A stretch of DNA of 64,000 bases from a virus, in IMG/VR virus record IMGVR_UViG_3300037193_001436, positions 43,210 to 107,209 of that record; one strand, 5' to 3'. The position numbers and the translations under genes are program-made. The stretch's first letter is position 1, and every line of letters starts with the position of its first letter. Shown piece after piece: positions 40,321 through 48,237 of this stretch. The notes beneath the pieces are model-generated. The model made no database searches. It was not told the DNA's origin and worked only from the letters and a program-made list of their open reading frames with translations.

Positions 40321-40537
40321 CGTCGGACCCCTTGCGCAGTTCGGTGTTCCGCCAGGCGAAGAAGGCGATCCAGTGCCTTCGTTCGCGCACGGTCAACCGG
40401 CGTATTTCGCGTAGGGTCCAAGCCGGGTGTAGTACGACTAGTTGTTCGAATTCGAATGCCGTGTCATGCCAGGTACAGATCTGGAAATAAGGCGACCGGT
40501 CCGATGCCGACCACGGTCGTTTCCCCACAGTCGTCAT
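40310..40537 (-). CDS. Tail assembly chaperone, downstream frame, 75 aa
   Basis: The frame starts at ATG 40537 inside the end of the upstream gene and overlaps the tape-measure start by 11 bp. It has WTLREIRRLTVRERRHWIAFF, a short helical protein. Phage tail chaperones are usually two frames joined by programmed frameshift just before the tape-measure gene. Here the frame is +1 relative to the upstream one and shares a GGGG at 40523-40526 as a possible slip site. It could be an independent gene as well. Confidence 0.68.
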   Translation of the reverse strand: MTTVGKRPWSASDRSPYFQICTWHDTAFEFEQLVVLHPAWTLREIRRLTVRERRHWIAFFAWRNTELRKGSDDGG

Positions 40538-41297
40538 GCGTTACGGGCACCTCATTGTATCGAGCGCCCGGCATCCGGTTGTTCATCTCGCGGAGCAGCC
40601 GGGTGCGGTCCGGCAGCGACATGTCGCGGACCGTCGACTCGAATCCGGCGACCGGCATCTCCATGCCGTTGGCGTCGGTGATGGTCTCCACACATCGCTG
40701 GAGCAGGATCGTGTTGCGCTCAGCGTTGGTGGTGTTCTCCCTCTCCAGGTACGCGGCCTGGTCGTGTCCGTTGGGCAGCCGGACGCGGGCGCTGCGTCCG
40801 TTGCGGAGGGCAACGGTAAACGTGGCTTCGCTGCGGTCCTGCAGGGGCTTGATCGGCACGTCGTCGGTGTGCACGATCGCATCGAACAACTCGTCGCAAC
40901 CTGCGCACTTGAGATTCGCCATCTCGATCTCGGGACCCCAGGTGACCTTCCGGATGGCCATCAGCAAGTAGTCGCGGTCTCCGACCAGCAACTTACCGAC
41001 GGCATCGGAGTTGGCGGATTCGCCGTCGATCTTCTCAACCGCCAACTCCAACAGGGTGGCGATCCAGCGAGAGACCGGGCCACGCACCCTGGCGAGGGCT
41101 TCCTCGTCGGCTCCCGTGAGTTCGCGGACTTCGACCTTCTGGCCGGTGCCGGGAAGGGTGAACAGGTTGTCGGCCGGTGGTTCGAGTTGTGGTTTGGGCG
41201 CAGGCTCGGAGGCTGGCCCGTCAGCCAGGATGGCCGCGATCTGGGCGTTGGCCTGCTCGGGGTTCTCCATCGGGTCGACGCGCACGAAGTCTGACAC
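40464..41297 (-). CDS. Tail assembly chaperone, upstream frame, 277 aa
   Basis: The GTG at 41297 is preceded by GGAGAACAACTC, a good ribosome-binding site. Starting farther upstream would add a non-conserved N-terminus. After an acidic disordered N-terminus the core has VEVRELTGADEEALARVRGP and CAGCDELF. The position between tube and tape measure and the overlap with a second frame match tail assembly chaperones. Overall shape also resembles T4-type baseplate assembly proteins, so the exact function is open. Confidence 0.72.
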   Translation of the reverse strand: MSDFVRVDPMENPEQANAQIAAILADGPASEPAPKPQLEPPADNLFTLPGTGQKVEVRELTGADEEALARVRGPVSRWIATLLELAVEKIDGESANSDAVGKLLVGDRDYLLMAIRKVTWGPEIEMANLKCAGCDELFDAIVHTDDVPIKPLQDRSEATFTVALRNGRSARVRLPNGHDQAAYLERENTTNAERNTILLQRCVETITDANGMEMPVAGFESTVRDMSLPDRTRLLREMNNRMPGARYNEVPVTHDDCGETTVVGIGPVALFPDLYLA

Positions 41298-41422
41298 GAG
41301 TTGTTCTCCAAGTTGGTGAACCCGGCGTGAGAGCTGAGGGAAGCAGTCCCACGCCGGGGCTGTGGTCGCAACCACGGTTTAGTCCTTGATCACGCTACCC
41401 AGGGCATTGGGCAGAGTGTGAG

Positions 41423-41986
41423 CTACAGCGAGGCCGCTCCGTAGGAGCCGTGGGCAACGAAGTCGAAGCCCTCGTGGGCCAGGGTCATCTGCTGGATCAT
41501 GATCGCGTTGGCACCGGCGTCGAAGTCGCTGAACGCGACCGAGGTCGGCCACGCGTTGTAGACGGTGAACAGTGCCTTCACCGGCGTGGATCCCTTGGTG
41601 ATCGGGTGGTCGAGCACCTTGATCTGAACGGTGGTGCGGAAGTCACCGGCTCCGGCAGGCCGAGTGCCGGTGCCCTGCATGACGGCGAACAGCTCCTTCA
41701 TCCAGGACATGTTGGCGTTGCCTGCGGCACCTACCGCCACACCCTTGCTCAGCGTCAGCGGGCTGAAGTCCGACTGGCCGGGCATTTTCTGTGTGGTCGT
41801 GTTCATCCCGCCCTCGCGGTACGGGATCACCTCGGTGGTGATGGACAGGCCGGAGACGGACATGAAGCCCATGTGGACGTCGTACCCCAGCGACTGCTTG
41901 CCGTTGATCGTGACAACGAACTTGAAGTTGCGCAGAGGGTCCGTCGTCATGTGCGCGATCGACGACTTCGCGGGGATGGCAGCCAT
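41423..41986 (-). CDS. Tail tube protein (T4 gp19-like)
   Basis: The 187-residue protein has the pattern FKFVVTINGK, FMSVSGLSITTEVIPYREGG, then KMPGQSDFSPLTLSKGV. This matches gp19/Hcp-type tube proteins of contractile tails. It follows the sheath gene at 15 bp distance. It would assemble hexamers into the inner tube, with the tape measure inside. Confidence 0.9.
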   Translation of the reverse strand: MAAIPAKSSIAHMTTDPLRNFKFVVTINGKQSLGYDVHMGFMSVSGLSITTEVIPYREGGMNTTTQKMPGQSDFSPLTLSKGVAVGAAGNANMSWMKELFAVMQGTGTRPAGAGDFRTTVQIKVLDHPITKGSTPVKALFTVYNAWPTSVAFSDFDAGANAIMIQQMTLAHEGFDFVAHGSYGAASL

Positions 41987-42000
41987 GGCTCAAAAGCTCC

Positions 42001-43542
42001 TTAGGCAGTGATCTCGGTGGTCGCGCCGCCGTCGAACTGGCCGATGCGGATGATGATGAACTCGGCCGGGCTGTTCAGCGCCACTCCGACCTCGACGTTG
42101 ACGATCCCGGCGTTCTGCGAGGCGGGCTGGTTGTTCTCGGCGTCGCACTTGACGTAGAACGCGGTCTCCGGGATGGAGCCCTTGAGCAGCCCCGACTGCA
42201 TCTGGGCGATCAGGTACTGCGTGACGACGACCTCGATCTGCTCCCACAGCGCCGCGTTGTTGGGCTCGAAGATCGCGAACGCGGTGATGTCCCGCAGCGC
42301 CTTGGACAGGCTGATCAGCGCCCGGCGGATGTTGACGTAGCGGTCCGGCATCCGGGTGTTCAGGGTGCGAGCGCCCATGATGCAGAAGCCCGCGCCGGTG
42401 ACCTGCCGGATGACGTTGACACCCGCTTGGTTCAGGGTGTCGAGCTGGGTCTCGCTGAACCGGCTGTGCACGCCGAGCACGCCCTTGACGGCGGTGTCGA
42501 GCCCGGCCGGAGCCTTGTGCACACCCCGAGAGGTGTCAGTCAGGGCGTACTGCCCCACGACAGCGCCTCCAGGGGCCACCAGGCGCATCGCGCCGGGCAC
42601 GGACGACGCCGGGTCGGCAAGGTACAACCAGGGCGCGTAGACGGCCGCGTACGACGTCTTGGGGACCGTACCGACGAAGGTGGTCATCGCGGTGGTGACC
42701 TCGGCCGCTGCGTCGGTGGCTGCGGGCTTGGGCCCGTCGACCACGACGAAGATGTTGGTGCGTCCGGCAGCCCAGTTGACGACGTCGGTGAGGGTGGTGC
42801 CGTTGCTGACGCCGGGGAGGTTCAGCGTGATGACGTTGTCCACCGCTTCGAGCTTCTTGGCGGCGGCCACCAGGTCAGGCGTGCCGGTGCCCTCGGTGCC
42901 GCCGGTCAAGGGAGCCTTGACTGCCGAGGCCGGGTTGCTGTTGGCGTCGACCCACGGCGACAGCGTGGCCAGCGTGACGTACTTCGAGCCGACCGTCAGC
43001 GAGTTCACGATCGTGACCGCGTTGCGCGAGTCGGCCGGGTCGAGGGTCAGGTCGACGAAGGTCTCGCGGGCCAGCAGGCCGCCGCCGGTTCCGGCCTCGA
43101 TGGTGAGGTCGAAGCGGGACTCGTCGGTCGAGGGCTGCACGGTGACGTAGATGCGGGTCGGGCTGGTGGCGTCGCTGGCCCAGGAGCCGGGCGAGGACGC
43201 GGTGACCTTCAGCATCGGGATCGGCGTGACGGCCGTGGTGTCGTTGATCGTCAGTGAGGCCGCGACCGCGTTGGTGTTGATGCCTCGGACGATGTAGGCC
43301 AGGTGCCCGCCGTTGCTGAAGTACTGCCAGACGCCGTAGTGCAAGTCATCCGGGCTGGAGCGGATGTCACCGAACAGGGACTGGAACTGCGTCCAGGAGG
43401 TGACCAGAGTCGGCCCGACAGGCCCGCCGCGCGTCGAGGTGCCGACGAAGGCCGCGACGTAGTCGCCGGATCCTACCGCCGGGTCGGCGAGCGGCTGAAG
43501 GCTCTCCTCGATGAAGACGCCAGGCCGCTGGTACGTAGCCAT
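42001..43542 (-). CDS. Tail sheath protein
   Basis: The 513-residue protein starts YQRPGVFIEESLQPLADPAV and has FVGTSTRGGPVGPTLVTSW, the sheath N-terminus. The C-terminal domain contains GFCIMGARTLNTRMPDRYVN and ends with EFIIIRIGQFDGGATTEI, the handshake strands of contractile sheaths. It is the contractile cover of the tail and the strongest sign of myovirus morphology. Confidence 0.95.
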   Translation of the reverse strand: MATYQRPGVFIEESLQPLADPAVGSGDYVAAFVGTSTRGGPVGPTLVTSWTQFQSLFGDIRSSPDDLHYGVWQYFSNGGHLAYIVRGINTNAVAASLTINDTTAVTPIPMLKVTASSPGSWASDATSPTRIYVTVQPSTDESRFDLTIEAGTGGGLLARETFVDLTLDPADSRNAVTIVNSLTVGSKYVTLATLSPWVDANSNPASAVKAPLTGGTEGTGTPDLVAAAKKLEAVDNVITLNLPGVSNGTTLTDVVNWAAGRTNIFVVVDGPKPAATDAAAEVTTAMTTFVGTVPKTSYAAVYAPWLYLADPASSVPGAMRLVAPGGAVVGQYALTDTSRGVHKAPAGLDTAVKGVLGVHSRFSETQLDTLNQAGVNVIRQVTGAGFCIMGARTLNTRMPDRYVNIRRALISLSKALRDITAFAIFEPNNAALWEQIEVVVTQYLIAQMQSGLLKGSIPETAFYVKCDAENNQPASQNAGIVNVEVGVALNSPAEFIIIRIGQFDGGATTEITA

Positions 43543-43590
43543 GCAAGACTCCTAAGAAGTTGGTACTTAGGGTCCGAGTCATGGTCCGAG

Positions 43591-44274
43591 TCAGGATCCG
43601 AATTCGTACGAGTCCGCCAGAACGCGAAGATCGATGTTGACTTCTTCGACCGGCTTGAACAACTCGTAGACGTTTTGTACTGCATACAGGGGCAGTTCCG
43701 AATAGACCCTTACAGCGTAGTGGGTTCGGAACACTCTCTTGTCATTGTTGTCCTTGGCATCTTCCCGTTCCGGTCCGCCGATCAGGTCGAGTGAACGGAC
43801 GGTGCCGTCCTCGGGTACCTCGACGTAGCCGAAGCGCGGAGGGATCCGGTCGATCGCCGCCAGCGCAGCCGTCAGCTCGGTCTGGTGCTGCTCGAACCGC
43901 GTGTGGACGACGACCTGGTAGTCGATGTTGTGCGGGATCGGCCAGTCCTGGGTGTAGAACGGCGACCGGCTGGGGTCGACCGAGGTCGCGCCGTCGGGGA
44001 TGTAGGGCTGGCCGTCCCGGGCGGGAGTGTCGTTCGGCCACTCCTCCGGCACGTACGGCAGGTACGTGCTCCCCCGATGTTCCCGGTCGGCTGCCCTGTT
44101 GATGCCGCTGTGCGTGATCGAGATGGTCGGGTAGTCCATGTCGGCCAGCTCGTACGACGGCACAGTGAAACGCACCGCCACAGGTCGTCCCCCGGGCGGT
44201 GCGCTCGAATCTGTTACGAATAGGCCCGCGAACTTTGCCTTGATGGCGGCGTCCTCATTCAGGAGCCACGGCAC
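43591..44274 (-). CDS. Probable tail terminator or neck protein, 227 aa
   Basis: The protein is mixed alpha/beta with HNIDYQVVVHTRFEQHQTEL TAALAAIDRI and RTHYAVRVYSELPLYAVQNV. This is in line with tail terminator and head-tail joining proteins that sit right upstream of the sheath gene. The family is not certain. Length is longer than the usual terminator, owing to a Pro-rich loop region. Confidence 0.65.
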   Translation of the reverse strand: MPWLLNEDAAIKAKFAGLFVTDSSAPPGGRPVAVRFTVPSYELADMDYPTISITHSGINRAADREHRGSTYLPYVPEEWPNDTPARDGQPYIPDGATSVDPSRSPFYTQDWPIPHNIDYQVVVHTRFEQHQTELTAALAAIDRIPPRFGYVEVPEDGTVRSLDLIGGPEREDAKDNNDKRVFRTHYAVRVYSELPLYAVQNVYELFKPVEEVNIDLRVLADSYEFGS

Positions 44275-44316
44275 ACAACCATTGTCGGCGAGCTGGGCGT
44301 TGAGTTGTCAGTCCTG

Positions 44317-44712
44317 CTAGCGCTCCTGCAGCGCCTTGTTGTGCTTCTCGATCCGCTCGGTGTGCATCATCGCGATCAGCATCAGCGGGATCCAGGTGAC
44401 CAGGCCGAAGATGACGAGCATGATCCAGAAGTAGTCGTCGGCGGTGTAGGTGTTGCCGTACCAGATGACGAAGCCCAGGAAGTGCAGCACAGCGGCGGCC
44501 AGGATGTAGCGGCCCCAGACCGGGTACTTCCAGCCCCTCGGGACCAGGCCCTGCGCCTCCGCCTCCCGCCGGTTGTACGACCGCGCGGCCAGGAAGACCG
44601 CCGTACCGACGGCCGCGATGGTGGCCGGGTTCGGGCCGTGGTCCTGGTGCTGTGGCGCGTGCTGGTGCGACACGGCGTTGAGCCGGTCGAAGTCGCTGTT
44701 GAAGTCCCCCAT
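44317..44712 (-). CDS. Membrane protein in structural cluster, 131 aa
   Basis: I choose ATG 44712; ATG 44748 would add a His-rich leader that overlaps a promoter-like element. Three hydrophobic segments are seen (TIAAVGTAVFLAAR, YILAAAVLHFLGFVIWY and FWIMLVIFGLVTWIPLMLIA) with charged ends. A membrane protein inside the head-to-tail gene block is unusual. It has its own GGAAC-GTT-AACG element 42 bp upstream, so it may be expressed separately, perhaps early or as a moron. Confidence 0.72.
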   Translation of the reverse strand: MGDFNSDFDRLNAVSHQHAPQHQDHGPNPATIAAVGTAVFLAARSYNRREAEAQGLVPRGWKYPVWGRYILAAAVLHFLGFVIWYGNTYTADDYFWIMLVIFGLVTWIPLMLIAMMHTERIEKHNKALQER

Positions 44713-44753
44713 GATCCTGCGCTCCCCTAAGTTGTGGTGGTGGAACAACTATA

Positions 44754-44772
44754 CGTTCCCGGAACGCGTTCC
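44754..44772 (-). promoter_or_regulatory. GGAAC-N2-GTT-N5-AACG element
   Basis: On the minus strand this reads GGAACGCGTTCCGGGAACG followed by TATAGTTGTT. GGAACGCGTTCC is a perfect 12-bp palindrome and TATAGT could be a -10 box. It lies 42 bp before ATG 44712. Confidence 0.65.
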
Positions 44773-44781
44773 GGAAGGGGT

Positions 44782-45291
44782 TCAGAGGTCCAGAAATTGT
44801 GGATCCAGGATGTACTCGTCGGGCTTGAGCTGGGCCCCTTCGAGGCTGACCATGAAGTCGGTGGAGGAGATCTGGCCGGTGACGTGAATCTGGGTCACAC
44901 GGAAGGCCTTGCCGTCGTACACGACCCGGTCCTTGAGGTAGTTCTGGCTGCGGACGTCGGCCTCGGTCAGGCCGGTGCGCAGGAACTGGGAGTAGGACAT
45001 CGTCGCGTAGAGGTCGTCGACGAAGTAGAAGCCGGTCTCGGTGTCCTGGTTGCCGCCCTCGTTGTGGGTAGCGTGCAGGACCGGGATCTCGACCGGCGGG
45101 TGGAATGCCAGGCCGGTGCCAGTCGGCTCGTCGTAGACCGCGTGCATCTCCGACTCCTCGGCCCAGTAGCGGTAGTAGCTGATCGAGTCCTCGATCTCGG
45201 CGTTCTGGTAGCCGCGCAGGGCCGCGTCGATCTGCTGCTGCTCGCGCTTGCGGTCGAACCGGCCGCCCTCCTTCCAGTCCAACCGGCTCAT
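44782..45291 (-). CDS. Probable head-tail connector or stopper, 169 aa
   Basis: The ATG at 45291 overlaps the upstream stop (ATGA). The product is mixed, with FDRKREQQQIDAALRGYQN helix, then beta-rich VEIPVLHATHNEGG and KDRVVYDGKAFRVTQIHVTG. T4-like and SPP1-like neck proteins have similar size and location. It is a guess based on position between capsid-linked genes and sheath. It is followed by a promoter-like gap. Confidence 0.62.
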   Translation of the reverse strand: MSRLDWKEGGRFDRKREQQQIDAALRGYQNAEIEDSISYYRYWAEESEMHAVYDEPTGTGLAFHPPVEIPVLHATHNEGGNQDTETGFYFVDDLYATMSYSQFLRTGLTEADVRSQNYLKDRVVYDGKAFRVTQIHVTGQISSTDFMVSLEGAQLKPDEYILDPQFLDL

Positions 45292-45434
45292 CGCGGATCT
45301 TTCAGGATCGGGTGCTTGCACAGGCGGCACTCGACCAGGTTGGGAAGCGCCCGGCGAGCCGTGTCAGTGTGATCGGTGCTGATGCAGCAGCACTCGGTGC
45401 ACAGTCCCTGCCGGTGGCAGACCTTGCAGGCCAT
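45288..45434 (-). CDS. Cys-rich mini protein in head-tail block, 48 aa
   Basis: The ATG at 45434 overlaps the upstream stop (TGATG) and the stop overlaps the next start (ATGA). It has eight Cys: CKVCH, LCTECCC and ECRLCKH, which suits one or two zinc sites. It may be a small structural clamp or a regulator. Tight packing argues that it is a genuine gene. No homologue is recalled. Confidence 0.7.
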   Translation of the reverse strand: MACKVCHRQGLCTECCCISTDHTDTARRALPNLVECRLCKHPILKDPR

Positions 45435-46249
45435 CAGAACAGCCCCCTGTCAGCCGGGCTGGCCGGTCCGTCGGGGTCGGACTCGCGGGTGTCGATCTCG
45501 GGCAGGACCCGGATCGGCATGGTGGCGTCGTCGTACTCGCGCGCCACGTAGACCGGGACCAGGCGGCCGGTGGTCTTGGAGATGCGGCGCAGGGTGGACA
45601 TCTCGATGCGGAAGAGGCCGACGTTGAGCTGAGCGCACAGCGTCTTGTACTTCTCGGTCAGCAGGTTGATCTGGCTGACGATCTGGCCGTAGCGCTGCGA
45701 TCGAGGAACGAAGGTGCCCTCTGAGGTGTGCACGTCGATGTCCGTGCTCGCGTCAGTCGACAGCGCCCACAGCGCCTCGGTGGCGGCCAGCAGGGCCACC
45801 AGCACTTCCTCGATCTCGGGCAAGTTCTCCAGCGTCACCGCGTAGTGGGCATACTTGATGAACCCGTTTTCGTCCCGGTACCGGATGGTGTCGCTTGCCC
45901 CGTTGGTGTGCTGGAGAAGCGCCTCGTGCAGGAACTCCTTGATCTCGTCGTCGGTGAACAGACTAAAGCTGTTGCCCTCGACAACGAGCTGCCAGTCCTT
46001 GGCGAGCGCGGTGTCGAGCGTGATCAGGCCCTGGGCCAGGTCGAGGGTGTAGTCGTCGGCCGTGAGATCAGTGATGGCCAGGGTGGTGGGATTGACCGTG
46101 AAGGCCTTGAGCCCGGTGGCGGAGACGTTGTTGGCGGGCAAGTCGAAGGTCTTCTGGGTGCCGGTGCCTCGGAACTGGCCCCGGAACGACATGGGGTTGT
46201 CGCCCAGCTCCAACCGGATCCGGGAGATCAACGCGGCTTCGGTGGCCAC
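45434..46249 (-). CDS. Probable head-tail adaptor protein, 271 aa
   Basis: The GTG at 46249 follows GGGGACGAGCA and a small gap. The N-terminal domain is strand-rich, including FRGTGTQKTFDLPAN. The helical part holds FTDDEIKEFLHEALLQHTNG, EIEEVLVALLAATEALWAL, ending in INLLTEKYKTLCAQLNV. Helical adaptor proteins of HK97 gp6/SPP1 gp15 type have this layout and lie after the capsid gene. Identification is by analogy. Confidence 0.65.
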   Translation of the reverse strand: MATEAALISRIRLELGDNPMSFRGQFRGTGTQKTFDLPANNVSATGLKAFTVNPTTLAITDLTADDYTLDLAQGLITLDTALAKDWQLVVEGNSFSLFTDDEIKEFLHEALLQHTNGASDTIRYRDENGFIKYAHYAVTLENLPEIEEVLVALLAATEALWALSTDASTDIDVHTSEGTFVPRSQRYGQIVSQINLLTEKYKTLCAQLNVGLFRIEMSTLRRISKTTGRLVPVYVAREYDDATMPIRVLPEIDTRESDPDGPASPADRGLF

Positions 46250-46265
46250 TGCTCGTCCCCGCTCG

Positions 46266-46676
46266 CTATTGGATGGTGAGAGCGCCCGCTGCGACGAAGA
46301 TCGGCTTGTTGGCCTTGGCAAGCACCGGTTCCAGGAGCTGCCACAGGTACAGGACGGTCCCCGACGTACCGGACGATGAGTCGGTCAGGAAGGCGTAGGT
46401 CGCCTCGGTGTCCATGTCGGCGGTCACCGGCCCGAACTGGACGCTGGCACTGTTCGTCGTCGAGATCGGCGTACCGGTGGGAGCCGCCCAGGTGACCTGG
46501 ACCCGGGCGTACCCAGCCGTGGTCACCTCCGCCAGCGTGGCGAGGGTCACCGGCTCGTCCGGGATGGCGATGGCCAGGCCGAGGTAGGCGTTCCGGGGCG
46601 CGGTGTAGGCGACCGCTCGTCCGGTCAGGAAGTCGAGCAGCATCCCCTTGGAAGCGTCGGTGGTGTTGCCTGGCAT
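46266..46676 (-). CDS. Beta-rich structural protein, 136 aa
   Basis: The protein opens with GMLLDFLTGRAVAY and has LYLWQLLEPVLA near the end, with a beta core typical of small phage fibre or decoration proteins (ARVQVTWAAPTGTP). A similar architecture is common in phage proteins with YARV and a following strand. Function is not certain. Confidence 0.68.
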   Translation of the reverse strand: MPGNTTDASKGMLLDFLTGRAVAYTAPRNAYLGLAIAIPDEPVTLATLAEVTTAGYARVQVTWAAPTGTPISTTNSASVQFGPVTADMDTEATYAFLTDSSSGTSGTVLYLWQLLEPVLAKANKPIFVAAGALTIQ

Positions 46677-46704
46677 CGCATCAGCCCTTGGTCGTCAGGT
46701 GGAT

Positions 46705-47076
46705 CTAGTGGTAGACGACGCCCTTCTCGTCCAGGTGCTTGTAGATCCAGCGAGGTGCGCGGTACTGCTGACCCTCGACGAAGTCGAAGTGGTTGCCTGC
46801 GCCGATGGTCACCTGCTCCATCGTGGTGTTGACCCGGAAGTTGACCAGGTCGTCCTCGACGGTGATCGGAGAGACCTCAACGTCGCCGACGCTTTCGACC
46901 TCGGGTTCGGGCCTCGGTTCGGTCAGGTCGATGACCTCGTCCTTGCCCGCCTCGATGGACGCGGTCGCCATGGACATCTGGGCTGCCCGCTCCTCGATCT
47001 CCTTCGCGTGCTCGGCGGTGTTCTTCTCCTTGACCTTCCCGGTGAAGTCGCCGTGGCGAGCCTGGCTCCGAGGCAT
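46705..47076 (-). CDS. Hypothetical head-associated protein, 123 aa
   Basis: The N-terminal 55 residues are helical and charged; the C-terminal part is VNFRVNTTMEQVTIGAGNHF then YRAPRWIYKHLDEKGVVYH. This resembles the C-terminal helix-turn of head decoration or connector proteins. It immediately follows the major capsid gene. No firm family is assigned. Confidence 0.68.
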   Translation of the reverse strand: MPRSQARHGDFTGKVKEKNTAEHAKEIEERAAQMSMATASIEAGKDEVIDLTEPRPEPEVESVGDVEVSPITVEDDLVNFRVNTTMEQVTIGAGNHFDFVEGQQYRAPRWIYKHLDEKGVVYH

Positions 47077-47118
47077 CTGGATTCTCCTTGTCAGTCACGA
47101 AAAGTTGTCCAAGGCAAA

Positions 47119-47154
47119 CACAGGAGCGCCGGTGTGGAGCGACGCTCCTGTGTG
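47119..47154 (-). terminator. Hairpin after major capsid gene
   Basis: ACACAGGAGCG and CGCTCCTGTGT form an 11-bp stem with a 14-nt loop, 20 bp beyond the capsid stop. There is no U-run on the minus strand, so it may be an attenuator or a 3' mRNA stabiliser rather than a full terminator, which fits the need for high capsid expression. Confidence 0.6.
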
Positions 47155-47173
47155 CCCACGTACGCGCGAGGGG

Positions 47174-48169
47174 TCAGTTGGTCTCGGTGATCACGACGGA
47201 CTGGTCGGTGATGAGGCCCAGGCCCCAGATCGCGTACCAGGCCAGGGCGTGCTCGCGGCCGAAGTCGAGGATGCCGCCGTCGCGCAGCTCGACCGGCAGG
47301 GAGATCGCGTGGCCGAACGCGTTGTCGCCGATGGTCATGGCCTGGTAGACGTCGGCACCGCCGCCGCCAGCACCCGCGAGACGGTTCACCTGCGTGGTTT
47401 CGATGAACACCACGTCGTTCAGGCGGCCGATCTCACCGATCATGAAGTTGCCCGGAGCCGCGTACTTCGTGACCTCGATGAACTCGGGGTCGTCACGCAG
47501 CCGACGGCTCTGGTGCGGGTGGACGAACGACACGTAGGTCTCGCCGAGGCGCGGAACGTTCTTGGTCGCCAGGGTCTCTACGGTGTCCTTGACCAGCGCG
47601 GCGGTGTAGTCGAAGCCGCCGTTCAGGGCCGCGCGGTTCGCCGCAGCGGTGCCCCGGTCGTAGGGGGAGATCGACGTCATCGGCGAGACCGGCGCGGACA
47701 GCTTGTTGTAGCCGTACAGCACGCTCGTTGCCAGCAGCAACGTGTCCCGGCAGGAGACGTCGAGGTAGGTCGCCATGTTGCGGCCCAGGAGCCGCGAGGC
47801 CGACGCCATCACGTCGTCGAAGGAGGCGTTGAGCAACAGCTCGGACACGGCCACCGCGTACCCGTGCTCGACCACGGTGATCGAGAACTGGCTCGCGGTC
47901 AGCGCGTTGGTCTGCATGCGGACACCTTCGACGAGGGCCGAGGCCGCGCCGAGGTTGTTGTACCGCATGAAGTTGATCGTGAGTCCGGGCTGTACGCCCA
48001 GCTCCGTCTTCTTGACCGCGAACTGCTCGAACCGAAGGATCGGCATCGACTGGAACAGGATTTCCTTGCTCCAGATGGTCTGGACGGCCGGGGTGAGCAT
48101 CGAGTTCGCGCCCGCGTACGCGGTCGGCGACGCACTGAGTACCCCAGTACCCGTGATTGCGTTGGCCAT
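47174..48169 (-). CDS. Major capsid protein (HK97 fold)
   Basis: The 331-residue protein has the features of HK97-type capsids: a short N-arm, SMPILRFEQFAVKKTELG, SQFSITVVEHGYAVAVSELL in the spine region and LVKDTVETLATKNVPRLGET followed by SFVHPHQSRRLRDDPEF, then IGEIGRLNDVVFIETTQV in the core and a last A-domain strand. No delta-domain protease is obvious, and scaffolding is separate. The downstream hairpin and upstream scaffold gene agree. Confidence 0.9.
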   Translation of the reverse strand: MANAITGTGVLSASPTAYAGANSMLTPAVQTIWSKEILFQSMPILRFEQFAVKKTELGVQPGLTINFMRYNNLGAASALVEGVRMQTNALTASQFSITVVEHGYAVAVSELLLNASFDDVMASASRLLGRNMATYLDVSCRDTLLLATSVLYGYNKLSAPVSPMTSISPYDRGTAAANRAALNGGFDYTAALVKDTVETLATKNVPRLGETYVSFVHPHQSRRLRDDPEFIEVTKYAAPGNFMIGEIGRLNDVVFIETTQVNRLAGAGGGGADVYQAMTIGDNAFGHAISLPVELRDGGILDFGREHALAWYAIWGLGLITDQSVVITETN

Positions 48170-48237
48170 TGTGGCTTTCCCTTGTCTCCGGATCAGGTCA
48201 TGTCAATGACGGTCGTTGCCTCCGGCCCGGGGGTCTG

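Noticed and set aside
38932-40971. 679-codon plus-strand open frame
   Set aside because: Antisense of the tape measure and chaperone genes; no domain and no plausible start signal.
41360-41422. GTGGTCGCAACCAC hairpin between chaperone and tube genes as a terminator
   Set aside because: The stem is only 5 bp and has no U-run; it would also cut the tail operon.
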